DNA of 46,004 bases from Elusimicrobiaceae bacterium (GCA_017961295.1 JAGCXL010000005.1:1-46004); one strand, 5' to 3'. Counted from the stretch's first letter, positions 7,247 to 16,735 are shown. The notes: a model not told the origin generated them from the sequence alone. Program-made: numbers and translations.

Positions 7247-8356
7247 CTATTTTTCCGGCTCTAATACCACAATTATACGATTCTTCCCCGCATCATCAGG
7301 CAGTTGCACAACTTTTACCAAACATTTGGTTCCTTGACTCATTACAACCGCGCGCAACACCCGGTTCGGGTTTTCCAAAGCCTCTCCTACTACCTGAATA
7401 ATTTCTTGCTGACGGCCATCAAAAATATCTAACAAATGGACCGTACGTTTTTCAGTAGCTTCAAATTCAAAATTCGTATACAACACATTATTATTTTCAT
7501 CCACCACTAAAGCACGCGTTCCCTTAGGAATCGCTACCGCCAAAATAGCTTTCCACCAGGTTTTTTCTTTTTCCAAAGACATAATTTCGGTATTTTCAAA
7601 ACCTTTTATGTCCTCGTTTATTTTGGCAAGTAGCCCCTTTACCGCCGAAGCTACATCTCCTATTTCGTCTTTGCGTTGCGGAACATCTAACGTTAAATTA
7701 TTAAGAGAAACGGCCTCAATGGAGTCTTTTAAACTTATGAGCGGACGAATAACCTTTAATAATAAGAACAGATAAAGCACGCCGCCAATAAGCAAAATCA
7801 TCACTACGACCCCGGCACAATATTTTATCATAGCAGAACGAATTAATCCACGGGCAGCTACTCGAGAAACGGTCAAATTAACAACACCGGCAACGGTACT
7901 CCCTTTATTAGCCAATAAAGGGATTGCCATATCATAAGAATCCCCCCCGGAAATCAAGATAGCCCGCGGAATTCCATTACGAATCGCTTGTACCGCCGCG
8001 TTACTATCAAAACCCACCGAATTATTATAATCCGTGTAAGACATTCCCATAAACTTTGTATTTTCATGCCAACGAATAGAACCGTCATAATTGAGGTAAA
8101 TGATACTTTTTACGCGGGCATCATTTTGCATCATGTCTTTCATTTGGTTGGCTTCACTAAAAGAAACCTGTTTCGGTTTAGCAGCAAGCCCTTGTACTAA
8201 CTGTGGGGCTCGGTATCGCACCATCTCTATCATTTCATGTTGCAATTTAGTATCAAATGTAGATTTAAATAAATTGTAATAGAACAGACCACCAATTACG
8301 GCGGCATATACCGTAATTAAAACAAACCATAAAAGCCACTTAGAGGTTAATTTCAT
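7247..8356 (-). CDS. Membrane protein with periplasmic sensor, HAMP and PAS-like domain, no kinase
   Basis: A 369-residue protein: helix (about 8-28), extracytoplasmic sensor-like domain (about 35-175), helix (about 180-202), HAMP (about 205-255) and a C-terminal domain of about 100 residues reading like PAS (ALVVDENNNVLYTNFEFE). No kinase, GGDEF or methyl-accepting region follows, so it is a sensor without an output enzyme. It may pass a signal by protein contact, perhaps to the Tad secretion machinery. It is encoded 13 bp after the TPR protein. Confidence 0.7.
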   Translation of the reverse strand: MKLTSKWLLWFVLITVYAAVIGGLFYYNLFKSTFDTKLQHEMIEMVRYRAPQLVQGLAAKPKQVSFSEANQMKDMMQNDARVKSIIYLNYDGSIRWHENTKFMGMSYTDYNNSVGFDSNAAVQAIRNGIPRAILISGGDSYDMAIPLLANKGSTVAGVVNLTVSRVAARGLIRSAMIKYCAGVVVMILLIGGVLYLFLLLKVIRPLISLKDSIEAVSLNNLTLDVPQRKDEIGDVASAVKGLLAKINEDIKGFENTEIMSLEKEKTWWKAILAVAIPKGTRALVVDENNNVLYTNFEFEATEKRTVHLLDIFDGRQQEIIQVVGEALENPNRVLRAVVMSQGTKCLVKVVQLPDDAGKNRIIVVLEPEK

Positions 8357-8369
8357 AAAAAATTTGCTC

Positions 8370-9842
8370 CTACTTAATCATCATGAGTTCGTCTACTTTA
8401 CGCAGCCCGAGTTCTGCATCGGTATTACCCGGATCTAACTGTTTAGCCACAATCCATGCTTGGCGTGCCCGCTCAAAATCATCTTGGTTAAAAGCATCTA
8501 ACCCTTCGATATATTTAGCACGAGAAGCCGCACTGGCCTCGGCTGACACGCGCGTTACCCCGCCCGACAATCCCGGAACCACTTCCGATACTCCCGGAAG
8601 ACCACCTGGAGTGGTAGTTGTGGTCGTAGTGGTAGTAACCGTGGTAGATGTTCCAGGCAGCGCAGGGTTGGGAGCCAAGGTTGGAATCTGGTTATCCACC
8701 GTAATGGTTTCAATAATATCTTGTTGATCCAGTTTCTTCTCTAACTCTTCTGTTTTTTGTTTGGCTTTCTCAGCCGCCTGCTGAGCCGCAAGTTCAGCCT
8801 GTTTGGCTTCCAGCTCTAGCCGTTTGGCCTGTAATTCCTGGTTGCGGATATAGCGCTCTTTTGCATTGCGTGCCTGTTTAATTAAATTGTCCATAGCTAC
8901 GCCATCCGCGCCCCATTTCTTGGCGTTATTCCAATAGGAAACCGCTTTATCAAATTGATAAGCATTGTACGCTTGACAACCTGCCGTATAGTAACCGCCG
9001 GCAATTTCATTTTTAAGTTGGGACATATATTTTTGTACCCGTACGTCCCCAGGCTGGATTTTTTTAATCCGTTCAAATACCGCATAAGCTTCTATGTACT
9101 GACCTTGATTATATAGTTCCAATGCCTGTTTCATATTCTCTTGCAATTGTTGCTGACGTAGCTTGGATTCCGCTTCTGATATTTTGGTCACTAAAGCCGG
9201 GTCATCTTTGCGCATTAAAAGGGAGTTGTACCAAGAATCTAACGCTGCTTGATAGTTCCCCTGCTTGTTAGCAACATCTCCTCGACGGGCATATTCTTGC
9301 GCAATTTCCGCATCAATCTGTTTTTTCCAAGACAAAGCCTTGGAGTTACCCGGACGAATCGTTAAAATTTCGTTTAACTTATCGTTTGCTTCCACCAAGC
9401 GTCCGCTATCGTACAAGGCAGCCGCCTCTTTAAATTTGGCATCTAACACTTGAGACTCGGAAACCGTCCCATAAGTACCCATGTGGTTTGCCTGTTTCGC
9501 TAAAGTTTGGGCTTGTTTGAAATTGGGGTCAATGCTTAAAATGGTTTGTGCAAGCTCTTGAGCACGCTGATAATCCCCTTGCTTATAGAGTTGGTATGCA
9601 TTTTCATACACCATGCGCAATGTATAATTTTGAATCCGTTGCTTTTCCAGCTGGACCGTGGAAAGATATTGTTTCTTTTCTTCCACATCATTAAGCGTAC
9701 CCAGAGAAATTTTCCCTAAATCTAATAACAACCCAGCCTCTTTGCCGTATTGACGAACGGGAACTTCCCGATTGAACGTTGACGCAGAGACCGTTGTAAC
9801 CAGCCCAAACAAAACACTCATCGTTATCAGTTGTTTATTCAT
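8370..9842 (-). CDS. Exported TPR-repeat protein (possible TadD-like role)
   Basis: A 490-residue protein with a signal peptide (about 1-20) and several tetratricopeptide repeats. Repeats at about 75-115, 135-180, 195-220, 238-275 and 445-485 show the pattern YxxGxYxxAxxxxxxILxIDP. A charged coiled coil (about 330-375) follows, then a low-complexity threonine run (eight or more Thr encoded by ACY codons, near 8610-8645). Tad loci usually encode a TPR lipoprotein, TadD, for assembly; this protein lacks a lipobox cysteine but fills the same place, so a TadD-like scaffold role is inferred. The start is ATG at 9842, followed by a normal signal peptide. Confidence 0.75.
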   Translation of the reverse strand: MNKQLITMSVLFGLVTTVSASTFNREVPVRQYGKEAGLLLDLGKISLGTLNDVEEKKQYLSTVQLEKQRIQNYTLRMVYENAYQLYKQGDYQRAQELAQTILSIDPNFKQAQTLAKQANHMGTYGTVSESQVLDAKFKEAAALYDSGRLVEANDKLNEILTIRPGNSKALSWKKQIDAEIAQEYARRGDVANKQGNYQAALDSWYNSLLMRKDDPALVTKISEAESKLRQQQLQENMKQALELYNQGQYIEAYAVFERIKKIQPGDVRVQKYMSQLKNEIAGGYYTAGCQAYNAYQFDKAVSYWNNAKKWGADGVAMDNLIKQARNAKERYIRNQELQAKRLELEAKQAELAAQQAAEKAKQKTEELEKKLDQQDIIETITVDNQIPTLAPNPALPGTSTTVTTTTTTTTTPGGLPGVSEVVPGLSGGVTRVSAEASAASRAKYIEGLDAFNQDDFERARQAWIVAKQLDPGNTDAELGLRKVDELMMIK

Positions 9843-9851
9843 AGTAATTCC

Positions 9852-10739
9852 TCAAAACCCGAGTCCGCCGGAAAAAAGTCCGCTAAGCATCGGTGATAAA
9901 ATTAAAATAAAAATCGTTGGGAAGATGAAAATAAATAAGGGAAATAACATCTTTGTAGAAGCTTGGGCAGCCAACTTTTCAGCCTTGTTTAAACGGCGCG
10001 AACGTAAATCTGCCGAGAAGTTACGCAGCAAATCTACTAAACTGGTACCTAGCTCATCAGACTGAATAATCAATCCCACCAAAGAACGCACTTCCTGCAC
10101 TCCCGTACGGGCAGCAAAACGTTCTAATGCCTCGCGACGAGAATAGCCTAACTTAATTTCTCCAATTGTTTTCTCCAACTCTTCTTCCAAAATCGTTTTT
10201 TCGCGCGCGACCTTAATAATCCTTTCAAAAGCCGTTAAATAATCCAACCCGGATTCAATAATTAACGCCGCTAAATCCACCGTGGTAGAAAAATTACCTA
10301 GAATTTCTTGTTGGCGTTTTTGGATGCGCCCCTTAATGAGCACGTCCGGTAAAATAAACCCTATCGGTAAGAAAATAACCGGCCAAAAAGACTTAAACAA
10401 AAGCATCATTGCCGCCGGTAATAGAACGGCCACAATGATTTTGGTATATAAAATGTCCACAGGTTGGGGCTTTTCCGGGCTACCCAACTGCAAGTACATC
10501 TCTTCTAAAGAATCTTCCAAATGGAAGGTATTTAAACAAAATATAGCTAATTTATCTAAAAGTTTAGCATCCGGATTAAGACGCGCGAAACTGGAAGCTG
10601 ATTTATAGCGGCGAACTGCAATATCCACAATTTCTTCTTTCTCGGCGGAAGGGGCAAATAGACGGAAAATACCCACAAAGGTAGCTCCCGCCCCTATCAA
10701 TAACAACAAATTGAGCCCTACAATCATTAAGTTGCTCAT
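9852..10739 (-). CDS. tadC: Tad secretion inner-membrane protein TadC
   Basis: A 295-residue polytopic protein of the type II secretion F family. An N-terminal helix (about 5-25) and a pair of helices near 105-135 precede the cytoplasmic T2SF domain (about 155-265; FSTTVDLAALIIESGLDYL and RRLNKAEKLAAQAS), and a final hydrophobic helix ends the protein. With TadB it forms the platform on which the TadA ATPase works. Its ATG overlaps the tadB stop by 4 bp (10736-10739), which indicates coupled translation. The stop codon is TGA. Confidence 0.9.
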   Translation of the reverse strand: MSNLMIVGLNLLLLIGAGATFVGIFRLFAPSAEKEEIVDIAVRRYKSASSFARLNPDAKLLDKLAIFCLNTFHLEDSLEEMYLQLGSPEKPQPVDILYTKIIVAVLLPAAMMLLFKSFWPVIFLPIGFILPDVLIKGRIQKRQQEILGNFSTTVDLAALIIESGLDYLTAFERIIKVAREKTILEEELEKTIGEIKLGYSRREALERFAARTGVQEVRSLVGLIIQSDELGTSLVDLLRNFSADLRSRRLNKAEKLAAQASTKMLFPLFIFIFPTIFILILSPMLSGLFSGGLGF

Positions 10740-12358
10740 ACCTTAATGTCCCCCAATTTGTGAAGGACTTGCATCCCGATAAAGATCCACACAATACAAA
10801 ACAAAAGCACCATCATCCCAATAGGACTGGTATAGAAATTAAGCATTTGGGTAGGATTAAATACAAACATAACCATCATCATCACAAAAGGCATAATGCT
10901 GACTACAATGGACTGGATACGTTGTTGTGCCGTCATAGCCTGCAGTTTTTCTTCCAGTTTGCTTTCCTCACGAATATTTTCTACCAATCGAGCAAAAATA
11001 ACTGGTAAGTTACCACCCACTTGCCGTTGGATAATAATAGCCTTTACAATGTAAGAAAGCATACGGCTATCCACACGGTTTACCATACCGTCTAACGCTT
11101 GCTCAAAAGGAGTACCTAACTGATAATTTTTAACTACCAAGCCAAATTCATCCGAAATAGGAGGTAATAGATCTTTGGAAACCATTTCAAACCCCTGTAC
11201 AATATCCATACCTGAGCGAAGTGAGTTAGAGAGCAAAATCAACGCATCCATCAATTGTTTATTTACTTTGATACCGCGACTTCTTTTAAGAGCATCTAAA
11301 ATAGAAGCAGGGATACGAATGCTCACCACACCGCCCAACGCCAAAAACGCCAAAAATACAAATACGCCCAAAAATCCGCCAATCATCCACCCAAAGAAAA
11401 ACCCGATGACCATGAACACCAAAATGGTGCCCATGACAATGTATTTGACATCAATGGTAATAAACTGGCGGTTAAAATCTTCGGCCCACAGTGTACTCTT
11501 TGCCCGATAATCTTCCAACGCGCGATCAATGGTTTCCCGTTTGTTGCTGATTAAGAAATATACAAACATCCCCGCCAACACGGCCCCTATCAAAATGAGA
11601 AGCAAGCTAAATAAACGATCGGCCTGGGTGGTGCGGTACGTTTCAGGGTTGGGTGGAGTTGCCGGAATGGGACTTCCCATAAATTGTGCATACAAATGAT
11701 TGGCCAGTACCACTACCGCCATGACAGATTTACGGTATTTCTCATCACGTTGTGATACCGGACTGGAAAAAGATTCAATCGTACTAAAAATTTCATTATT
11801 AATCAGTTCAAGCGTAGAAAGCATAGAACGAGCTCTGCCGTCCATACTATCTTTCATAACAAGAAGTTGGTCTCCACGTAATAAGTCCTTATTAAGACGG
11901 TCCAAAGTGGCCATGAGGTTCAAACGATTACCCACATAACCACGAGAAAGCTGCTCTAACACAATGGGACGATTGGGGTCTAACGACTGGGCAGCACGGT
12001 CCAAATACAAATATACGTTAGAAAACGCCTGACGCCACAAATCTACTTCGCTATAGGTTTGATTTTCCGTTTTAACAAATACAACCTTATTTTTGTCCAT
12101 GCGGGCCAATTCTTCCGCAAACCAATTGGGCATGGTAACAGGTTTATTAGCAGCGGCACCACACAAATCGGTCAAGGTATAACTGGTTTCTTTAGAATCC
12201 ACATTAAAAAATCCGGCTAAAATACGCATCTTATCTTGCGCACATTGAATCTTACGCAAGTCATTAGCGTCCAACGCACGAGCCTGCGCTACCCCCGATA
12301 TAACCAGGAACAGTCCCATCGCTAAAACCAGTTTTAAAAATATGCCTTGTTTCTTCAT
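10736..12358 (-). CDS. tadB: Tad secretion protein TadB with exported N-terminal extension
   Basis: I place the start at ATG 12358 (MKKQGIFLKLVLAMG), because this gives a clean signal peptide; an upstream in-frame start at 12445 would overlap the tadA tail. The protein is 540 residues: signal peptide (about 1-24), an exported region of about 220 residues without recognised domain, a helix (about 248-270), two more helices (about 305-345), a T2SF domain (about 375-500; LLSNSLRSGMDIVQGF and IIIQRQVGGNLP) and a terminal helix pair. TadB proteins are usually near 300 residues, so the exported half is extra. It is encoded 7 bp after the end of the tadA frame and overlaps tadC by 4 bp. Confidence 0.87.
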   Translation of the reverse strand: MKKQGIFLKLVLAMGLFLVISGVAQARALDANDLRKIQCAQDKMRILAGFFNVDSKETSYTLTDLCGAAANKPVTMPNWFAEELARMDKNKVVFVKTENQTYSEVDLWRQAFSNVYLYLDRAAQSLDPNRPIVLEQLSRGYVGNRLNLMATLDRLNKDLLRGDQLLVMKDSMDGRARSMLSTLELINNEIFSTIESFSSPVSQRDEKYRKSVMAVVVLANHLYAQFMGSPIPATPPNPETYRTTQADRLFSLLLILIGAVLAGMFVYFLISNKRETIDRALEDYRAKSTLWAEDFNRQFITIDVKYIVMGTILVFMVIGFFFGWMIGGFLGVFVFLAFLALGGVVSIRIPASILDALKRSRGIKVNKQLMDALILLSNSLRSGMDIVQGFEMVSKDLLPPISDEFGLVVKNYQLGTPFEQALDGMVNRVDSRMLSYIVKAIIIQRQVGGNLPVIFARLVENIREESKLEEKLQAMTAQQRIQSIVVSIMPFVMMMVMFVFNPTQMLNFYTSPIGMMVLLFCIVWIFIGMQVLHKLGDIKV

Positions 12359-12365
12359 ATTTAAA

Positions 12366-14684
12366 TTAAATTTTGGGTGGAGCCGGCGGCAAAGGAGCTG
12401 GAGGTATATTGGACTGGCCTTCCTGCTCTTTTTGCAGTTGCTCAACCGCTTTTAAATCCGGTTCACCGTTTAAATCTAGAGGAACCGCCCCTTGCATAAA
12501 TACATCCCGTGATACCTGATGCCCTTTAGCAGCAAATTCATCAAAAAAGGTAGGCAAATTCCCCGTGGGAGCAAAAACCCCTTGCACTTTACCGTTTTCA
12601 TCTACTCCAGTTTGTACATAGCGGAATAAATCCGTAGATTGGATAACACCGCCTTTTTGTCCGTGCATTTCAGTAATGTAGGTTACTTTACGGGAACCAT
12701 CCGAAAAACGGGAAAGCTGAACAATTCAGTTGACAGCTGATGCAATCATTTCACGGATTACGTAAACAGGTAGCTCGGCCCCCGTTTGCATACACATGGC
12801 CTCCAAACGGGATAATCCGTCGCGTGGCGTATTGGCGTGAATCGTCGTCAAAGAACCTTCGTGACCGGTGTTCATGGCCTGTAACATATCCAACGCTTCT
12901 CCGCCACGACACTCCCCTACCACAATGCGATCCGGACGCATACGCAAGCAGTTTTTTACCAAATCTTGAATTGTAACCGCCCCTTTGCCTTCCACGTTTG
13001 GCGGACGACTTTCGAGCGACACCCAATGCGGTTGCTGCAAACGCAACTCTGCCGTATCTTCTACGGTGATGATACGCTCATCATCAGCAATATAACCGGA
13101 AATCGCATTTAAGAAAGTAGTTTTACCGGTACCCGTACCGCCACAAACAATAATGTTTTTGCGAATTTTAACACATTGTTCAATAAATTCCATACACGCG
13201 GGCGTAATCGTACCAAAACGGTAGTAATCTTCCGGCCCAAACGGTTTTTGAGAGAAACGACGTATAGTAAGCGTAGGCCCGGAAACCGCTAAAGGCGAAA
13301 TAATGGCGTTCACACGGGAACCGTCTTTCAAACGGGCGTCCACAAGCGGGACCGATTCATCAATACGGCGGCCCAACGGGGCCACAATACGTTTAATTAC
13401 TTGTACCACTTGGTCGTTATTTCTAAATTTATATTTAGTAAGTGTGAGTTTCCCTTTTTGTTCGATAAAAATTTTATCAAAAGCGTTTACCATAATTTCG
13501 GTAACAGCCGGATCTCGCATTAATACTTCCAACGGTCCCAACCCCAAAATTTCATCTAAGAGTTCCGAAGAAAAGCGGGCACGCTGGTCTCGAGAAAATT
13601 GCAAATTGGGTTGCTTTTGCAAAATATCATCCACAATGGCTGCCACCCGCTTGCGCGTTTGGGCACTGGCGGCACTTTCATCACTCACTACAATATGCTC
13701 AATTTCTAAAGTGTGAACTACTTCTTTGTGCACCTTTTGCTTTAAATCATCCCAAAAAGAAAGTTTAGCCAAGCCGGCTTGTTCTTCATCGGCTACATGA
13801 TCTTTGACGTTTTGCGTTTTGGTTTCGTTAAACAACACCGGGCTCCAAATTTCTTGAGCGGCTTGTGTAAATTCGGCATCGGAAACGGAGGCCGTCCAAT
13901 CTTTAGGGGCCGGTTTTAAATCGCGGATTTTAGCAAGCACCAAACGTAAACCTTTTACCCACTCCGCTTGCGGATTGACAATAATTTCCACTTCGCGGCG
14001 GTTAGAGCTGCTCATTACTTCTTCATCCCACGGCAAAAACACATCTATTTCTTGACCGAGTTTTGAGTAAAAATTTTCAATCTCAGCATATCCGATAGAA
14101 CCCGGCATATCATACGCGTTACAAATAACGCTTAAGCGGTCCATCGGATAATGTTGCTCTTTATAGTCGTTAAAAAGTTGTACCGTAGCGTTTAGATGGG
14201 TACGCGTCGCCTGAGAAACCCAAAACACTTTATCGGCAATATCAAACGCAAATGCCTGCATGGGAAAGCTGGAATCTACATCTAAAAAAATATCAAAGGT
14301 TTGAGATAAACGCGATAAAATGGGTATTAAAATTTTAGGACTAATGGAGGCTACTTGCGCACGTGTGTTGCCTAAGGGCAATAACCCTACGCCCCACTGG
14401 GACATAGAAATTTTTCCCCTCAAAAGGCCCCCAACCACTGCAATATTGGTGTTACCTAATGTACGTAGCAAATCAGCTACACTAACCGGTTTTTTGATAT
14501 TTAAGTAAAAGCTATGTTCTTGACGGGCCAATGGGTCCAACGGAACCACCAAAACCGGTCGTTTTTGAATACCCGCCCAACCCAATGCCAAATTAAGAGC
14601 AAGTGTCGTTTTCCCTGCTCCCTCCTTCGGGCCGGAAAATGCAATTATTTTTGCTTCCGATTTGAGGTCTTTTTCATCTGCCAT
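12366..14684 (-). pseudogene. tadA: TadZ-TadA fusion ATPase, interrupted by one in-frame TGA
   Basis: Residues about 1-260 form a ParA/MinD-like ATPase with Walker [11 protein letters not shown] (18-27), the type used by TadZ/CpaE for pilus localisation. Residues about 340-652 form the CpaF/TadA secretion ATPase: Walker [10 protein letters not shown] (about 514-522), Walker B-region [17 protein letters not shown] (about 580-596) and the His box [13 protein letters not shown] (about 608). Codon 653 is TGA (12726-12728). The same frame then continues IVQLSRFSDGSRKV and on through the normal CpaF tail (DLFRYVQTGVDENGKV) to TAA at 12366. The intact frame would encode about 772 residues. CpaF homologues carry a hydrophobic residue at this codon, so one substitution (for example TTA to TGA) explains it. 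It could be a real nonsense mutation, a sequencing error or readthrough. No separate tadZ is seen. Confidence 0.85.
12726..14684 (-). CDS. Truncated product of the TadZ-TadA fusion (652 residues)
   Basis: This is the reading frame as it stands, from ATG 14684 to the TGA at 12726. It keeps both nucleotide-binding sites (Walker A at 18-27 and about 514-522) and the His box. It loses the last roughly 120 codons, including the C-terminal subdomain that follows SAVN in CpaF proteins. If the stop is real and not suppressed, pilus assembly is probably lost, because TadA is the only secretion ATPase seen in the locus. The downstream piece, if started at an internal ATG (12668), would give a 100-residue tail that cannot work alone. 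Confidence 0.7.
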   Translation of the reverse strand: MADEKDLKSEAKIIAFSGPKEGAGKTTLALNLALGWAGIQKRPVLVVPLDPLARQEHSFYLNIKKPVSVADLLRTLGNTNIAVVGGLLRGKISMSQWGVGLLPLGNTRAQVASISPKILIPILSRLSQTFDIFLDVDSSFPMQAFAFDIADKVFWVSQATRTHLNATVQLFNDYKEQHYPMDRLSVICNAYDMPGSIGYAEIENFYSKLGQEIDVFLPWDEEVMSSSNRREVEIIVNPQAEWVKGLRLVLAKIRDLKPAPKDWTASVSDAEFTQAAQEIWSPVLFNETKTQNVKDHVADEEQAGLAKLSFWDDLKQKVHKEVVHTLEIEHIVVSDESAASAQTRKRVAAIVDDILQKQPNLQFSRDQRARFSSELLDEILGLGPLEVLMRDPAVTEIMVNAFDKIFIEQKGKLTLTKYKFRNNDQVVQVIKRIVAPLGRRIDESVPLVDARLKDGSRVNAIISPLAVSGPTLTIRRFSQKPFGPEDYYRFGTITPACMEFIEQCVKIRKNIIVCGGTGTGKTTFLNAISGYIADDERIITVEDTAELRLQQPHWVSLESRPPNVEGKGAVTIQDLVKNCLRMRPDRIVVGECRGGEALDMLQAMNTGHEGSLTTIHANTPRDGLSRLEAMCMQTGAELPVYVIREMIASAVN

Positions 14685-14692
14685 AAGTCAAT

Positions 14693-15439
14693 TTATTCTA
14701 CAATTTCCACTGTAATAAACAAGAACAAAGAGCGCTGCTCTTCCGTCGTATCTTTGTTCTTAAATAAAAGGCCAATTAAGGGCAATTTGCCTAAGAACGG
14801 CACACGATCCTCGCTGACGTTGCGGGCACTGCTCTTTAAGCCCCCAATCACAAGAGTTTCTCCGCTGTTGAGCTCTACGTGCGTTTCTACATCACGGTTG
14901 GTAAAGGAAGGAGCAGTAGCTGTTCCAATAACTACCGTACGGGAATAGTCCACTGTGGAAACAGAAAGTTGTACTTGCAAGTCAATGATGTTATTGCGTT
15001 CGGGAACAATCGTCGGCAATACATTAAGCAAAATACCATATTCTTCCAACTGAGAACCGACCCCTTGGTTATTCACAATCGGTATCGGGACTTTACCACC
15101 CACTGTAATCTTGGCCGGGCTACCCGAAGAAGTAACGATTTTAGGGTTAGAAAGCACTTGAGCACGCCCTTCGGTTTCCATTAAACGCAAGCGCGTAGTA
15201 ACCGCCGTTTTACGCTCAAATTCCCCCAAAGACAAAATGCCCGGAATCGTGGCCTCTTCAAAATCAAAAAGCTGGTTCCAAGAAAACCCTTTTACACTTT
15301 GCAAAGTACCGCTGATTTCCACTACATCGGCACTTACTGCCACAAGCCGTGTTTTTTTAGCTTGCGCACAAGACGGAGCGAGCAAGCTAGCTAACAAAAC
15401 TGCAAGTGATACTCCATATACCAATTTTTTATTTGTCAT
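14693..15439 (-). CDS. Short secretin, outer-membrane pore of the Tad system (CpaC/RcpA-like)
   Basis: A 248-residue protein with a signal peptide (1 to about 27) followed almost at once by a secretin core: SNPKIVTSSGSPAKITVGG, a beta-rich segment and the closing signature SGETLVIGGL and VPFLGKLPLIGLLFK. Secretins of Tad systems are usually 400-550 residues and carry N0/N1 or BON domains before the core; these are absent here. It should form the outer-membrane channel for the pilus. The gene lies 8 bp before the tadZ-tadA fusion and 11 bp after cpaB, in the canonical order. Confidence 0.87.
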   Translation of the reverse strand: MTNKKLVYGVSLAVLLASLLAPSCAQAKKTRLVAVSADVVEISGTLQSVKGFSWNQLFDFEEATIPGILSLGEFERKTAVTTRLRLMETEGRAQVLSNPKIVTSSGSPAKITVGGKVPIPIVNNQGVGSQLEEYGILLNVLPTIVPERNNIIDLQVQLSVSTVDYSRTVVIGTATAPSFTNRDVETHVELNSGETLVIGGLKSSARNVSEDRVPFLGKLPLIGLLFKNKDTTEEQRSLFLFITVEIVE

Positions 15440-15450
15440 GACTCATCCCA

Positions 15451-16206
15451 TTAATTAAATAATTTTTCAAAAGTGGCAATTTCCATTAAGTAGTTGGTTA
15501 CATCTCCGTGAGAACGCAAGATGACAGAAATGTCTCCCTCTTTTTGAGCAAGCGCCAAGTACTGTGCATCCCGCGGAGAAAGCGCAAGCGCCAAGGCGGT
15601 ACTATCCGAATAAGCGGAAGCATCTTCGTCTTTATTCTTTAAGGCAGCAGCCGTTTTAGCATCAAGTCCTTGCCCCAAATCATTCCCAACCCCTAGTACT
15701 TTTACATTTTGCAACAAAGTAACCGTTACATTTTGTTGGGTTCCGTTTTTCATTACGGCAGCAAATGTAAGCAAAATATCTACGTTATCGTCCGGTTTAA
15801 TTAAGCTAGCCGTAGTTACAGGCACGTTATTAACTACAAAACCGCGCATCTGCACCGGAATTTTGCTGGAAAGACCCGCTTCCGGAGAGAGAGAGGTAAT
15901 GGCATATTTGGAAATTTGGTTGCCTTTAGGGATTTGAATACGCGCTACCGCATTTTCAATGGCTTTAAAATCGGCATCCGTCGTGTAAGTAAAGGCATCT
16001 TTTTGCAAATAGGCTGCCGGAATCGGAACGGTTTTTACAAAGTCACGTTTAATCACTTCGCGCTCTTTAATATCCCGCGTGGGCACAAAAACGTATTTCA
16101 CATTTTTAGCATCATTTAACTTCTTTTCAGCACGGCTGACAATCATGGCATACACGATAGCTGCCAAAATAGCTAAAAGCAGCGGAAATAAAAAACCTTT
16201 TCTCAT
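15451..16206 (-). CDS. cpaB: Pilus assembly protein CpaB/RcpC
   Basis: A 251-residue protein with an N-terminal membrane anchor (about 5-23), a SAF-like segment (about 38-105; VFVPTRDIKEREVIKRDFV) and the RcpC/CpaB core (about 110-245; VDILLTF, VLGVGNDLGQ and LALSPRDAQYLALAQKEG). CpaB proteins act in the periplasm with the secretin. An AAGGAG ribosome site precedes ATG 16206. Its position directly upstream of the secretin gene is the usual arrangement. Confidence 0.9.
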   Translation of the reverse strand: MRKGFLFPLLLAILAAIVYAMIVSRAEKKLNDAKNVKYVFVPTRDIKEREVIKRDFVKTVPIPAAYLQKDAFTYTTDADFKAIENAVARIQIPKGNQISKYAITSLSPEAGLSSKIPVQMRGFVVNNVPVTTASLIKPDDNVDILLTFAAVMKNGTQQNVTVTLLQNVKVLGVGNDLGQGLDAKTAAALKNKDEDASAYSDSTALALALSPRDAQYLALAQKEGDISVILRSHGDVTNYLMEIATFEKLFN

Positions 16207-16246
16207 TTTTTCTCCTTACAACTTAAATTAACTAGTCAAATCTGGT

Positions 16247-16732
16247 TTAGCGTTGGTCCGAACTTAAATACCCTTTTTCCACGGGCATACGCGCCGTGGC
16301 ATGTATTTTACGAATTCCTTCCCGCCGGGGCTCATCGGCCAAAATATAACTCGTCCCCGGGAAAGCTAACCGCACCGGATAGGTCAGCGTTACAACTACA
16401 TCTTGGTGGCGATGTCTTTTAAACATCGGGTCCATACCGGTTGTTTCCACCTGTATTTGCACACTCAGCCGCTCAGCCTCACGTCCAAATACTTTGCGTT
16501 TCGATTGGTCTATCTTCTGCTGCATGGTAGTCCGGTTTGCCGGACCGCTGGGAGTATCTACCCCCACCAATGCCGCGATACGAGCAAATTCATAGGAAGC
16601 GTGGTTTAAAATAAGCGTACGATAAGCGATGTTGCCGTATTCAAGCACGAAGAAGATCATCAGCATAAATACCGGCAAAATGAGCATTAGCTCTACCGTT
16701 ACCTGGCCGCGCTTCCTACGAAAAATGTTCAT
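16247..16732 (-). CDS. TadE-like pseudopilin (first TadE)
   Basis: A 161-residue protein with basic leader MNIFRRKRG and processed helix QVTVELMLILPV, that is Gly(-1) and Glu(+5). The hydrophobic helix (about 12-35) leads into NHASYEFARIAALVGV, a pattern common in TadE. Unlike the second TadE at 343-882 it has no cysteine cluster. It starts 3 bp after the stop of the Flp pilin gene. It is probably a minor pilin needed for pilus assembly. Confidence 0.85.
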   Translation of the reverse strand: MNIFRRKRGQVTVELMLILPVFMLMIFFVLEYGNIAYRTLILNHASYEFARIAALVGVDTPSGPANRTTMQQKIDQSKRKVFGREAERLSVQIQVETTGMDPMFKRHRHQDVVVTLTYPVRLAFPGTSYILADEPRREGIRKIHATARMPVEKGYLSSDQR

Positions 16733-16735
16733 AGT

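Noticed and set aside
8383-8727. Plus-strand open frame of 114 codons
   Set aside because: It is an antisense shadow of the threonine-rich TPR gene, with a poly-valine run arising from the ACY repeats.
12366-12668. Independent gene of 100 codons
   Set aside because: Its sequence is the CpaF C-terminal tail in the same frame as the upstream ATPase; it is the broken end of tadA.
12726-12728. UGA reassigned to an amino acid, or selenocysteine
   Set aside because: Other genes end in TGA (884, 9852) with no extension, and the site is a hydrophobic position in homologues. Only a weak 5-bp hairpin surrounds it.
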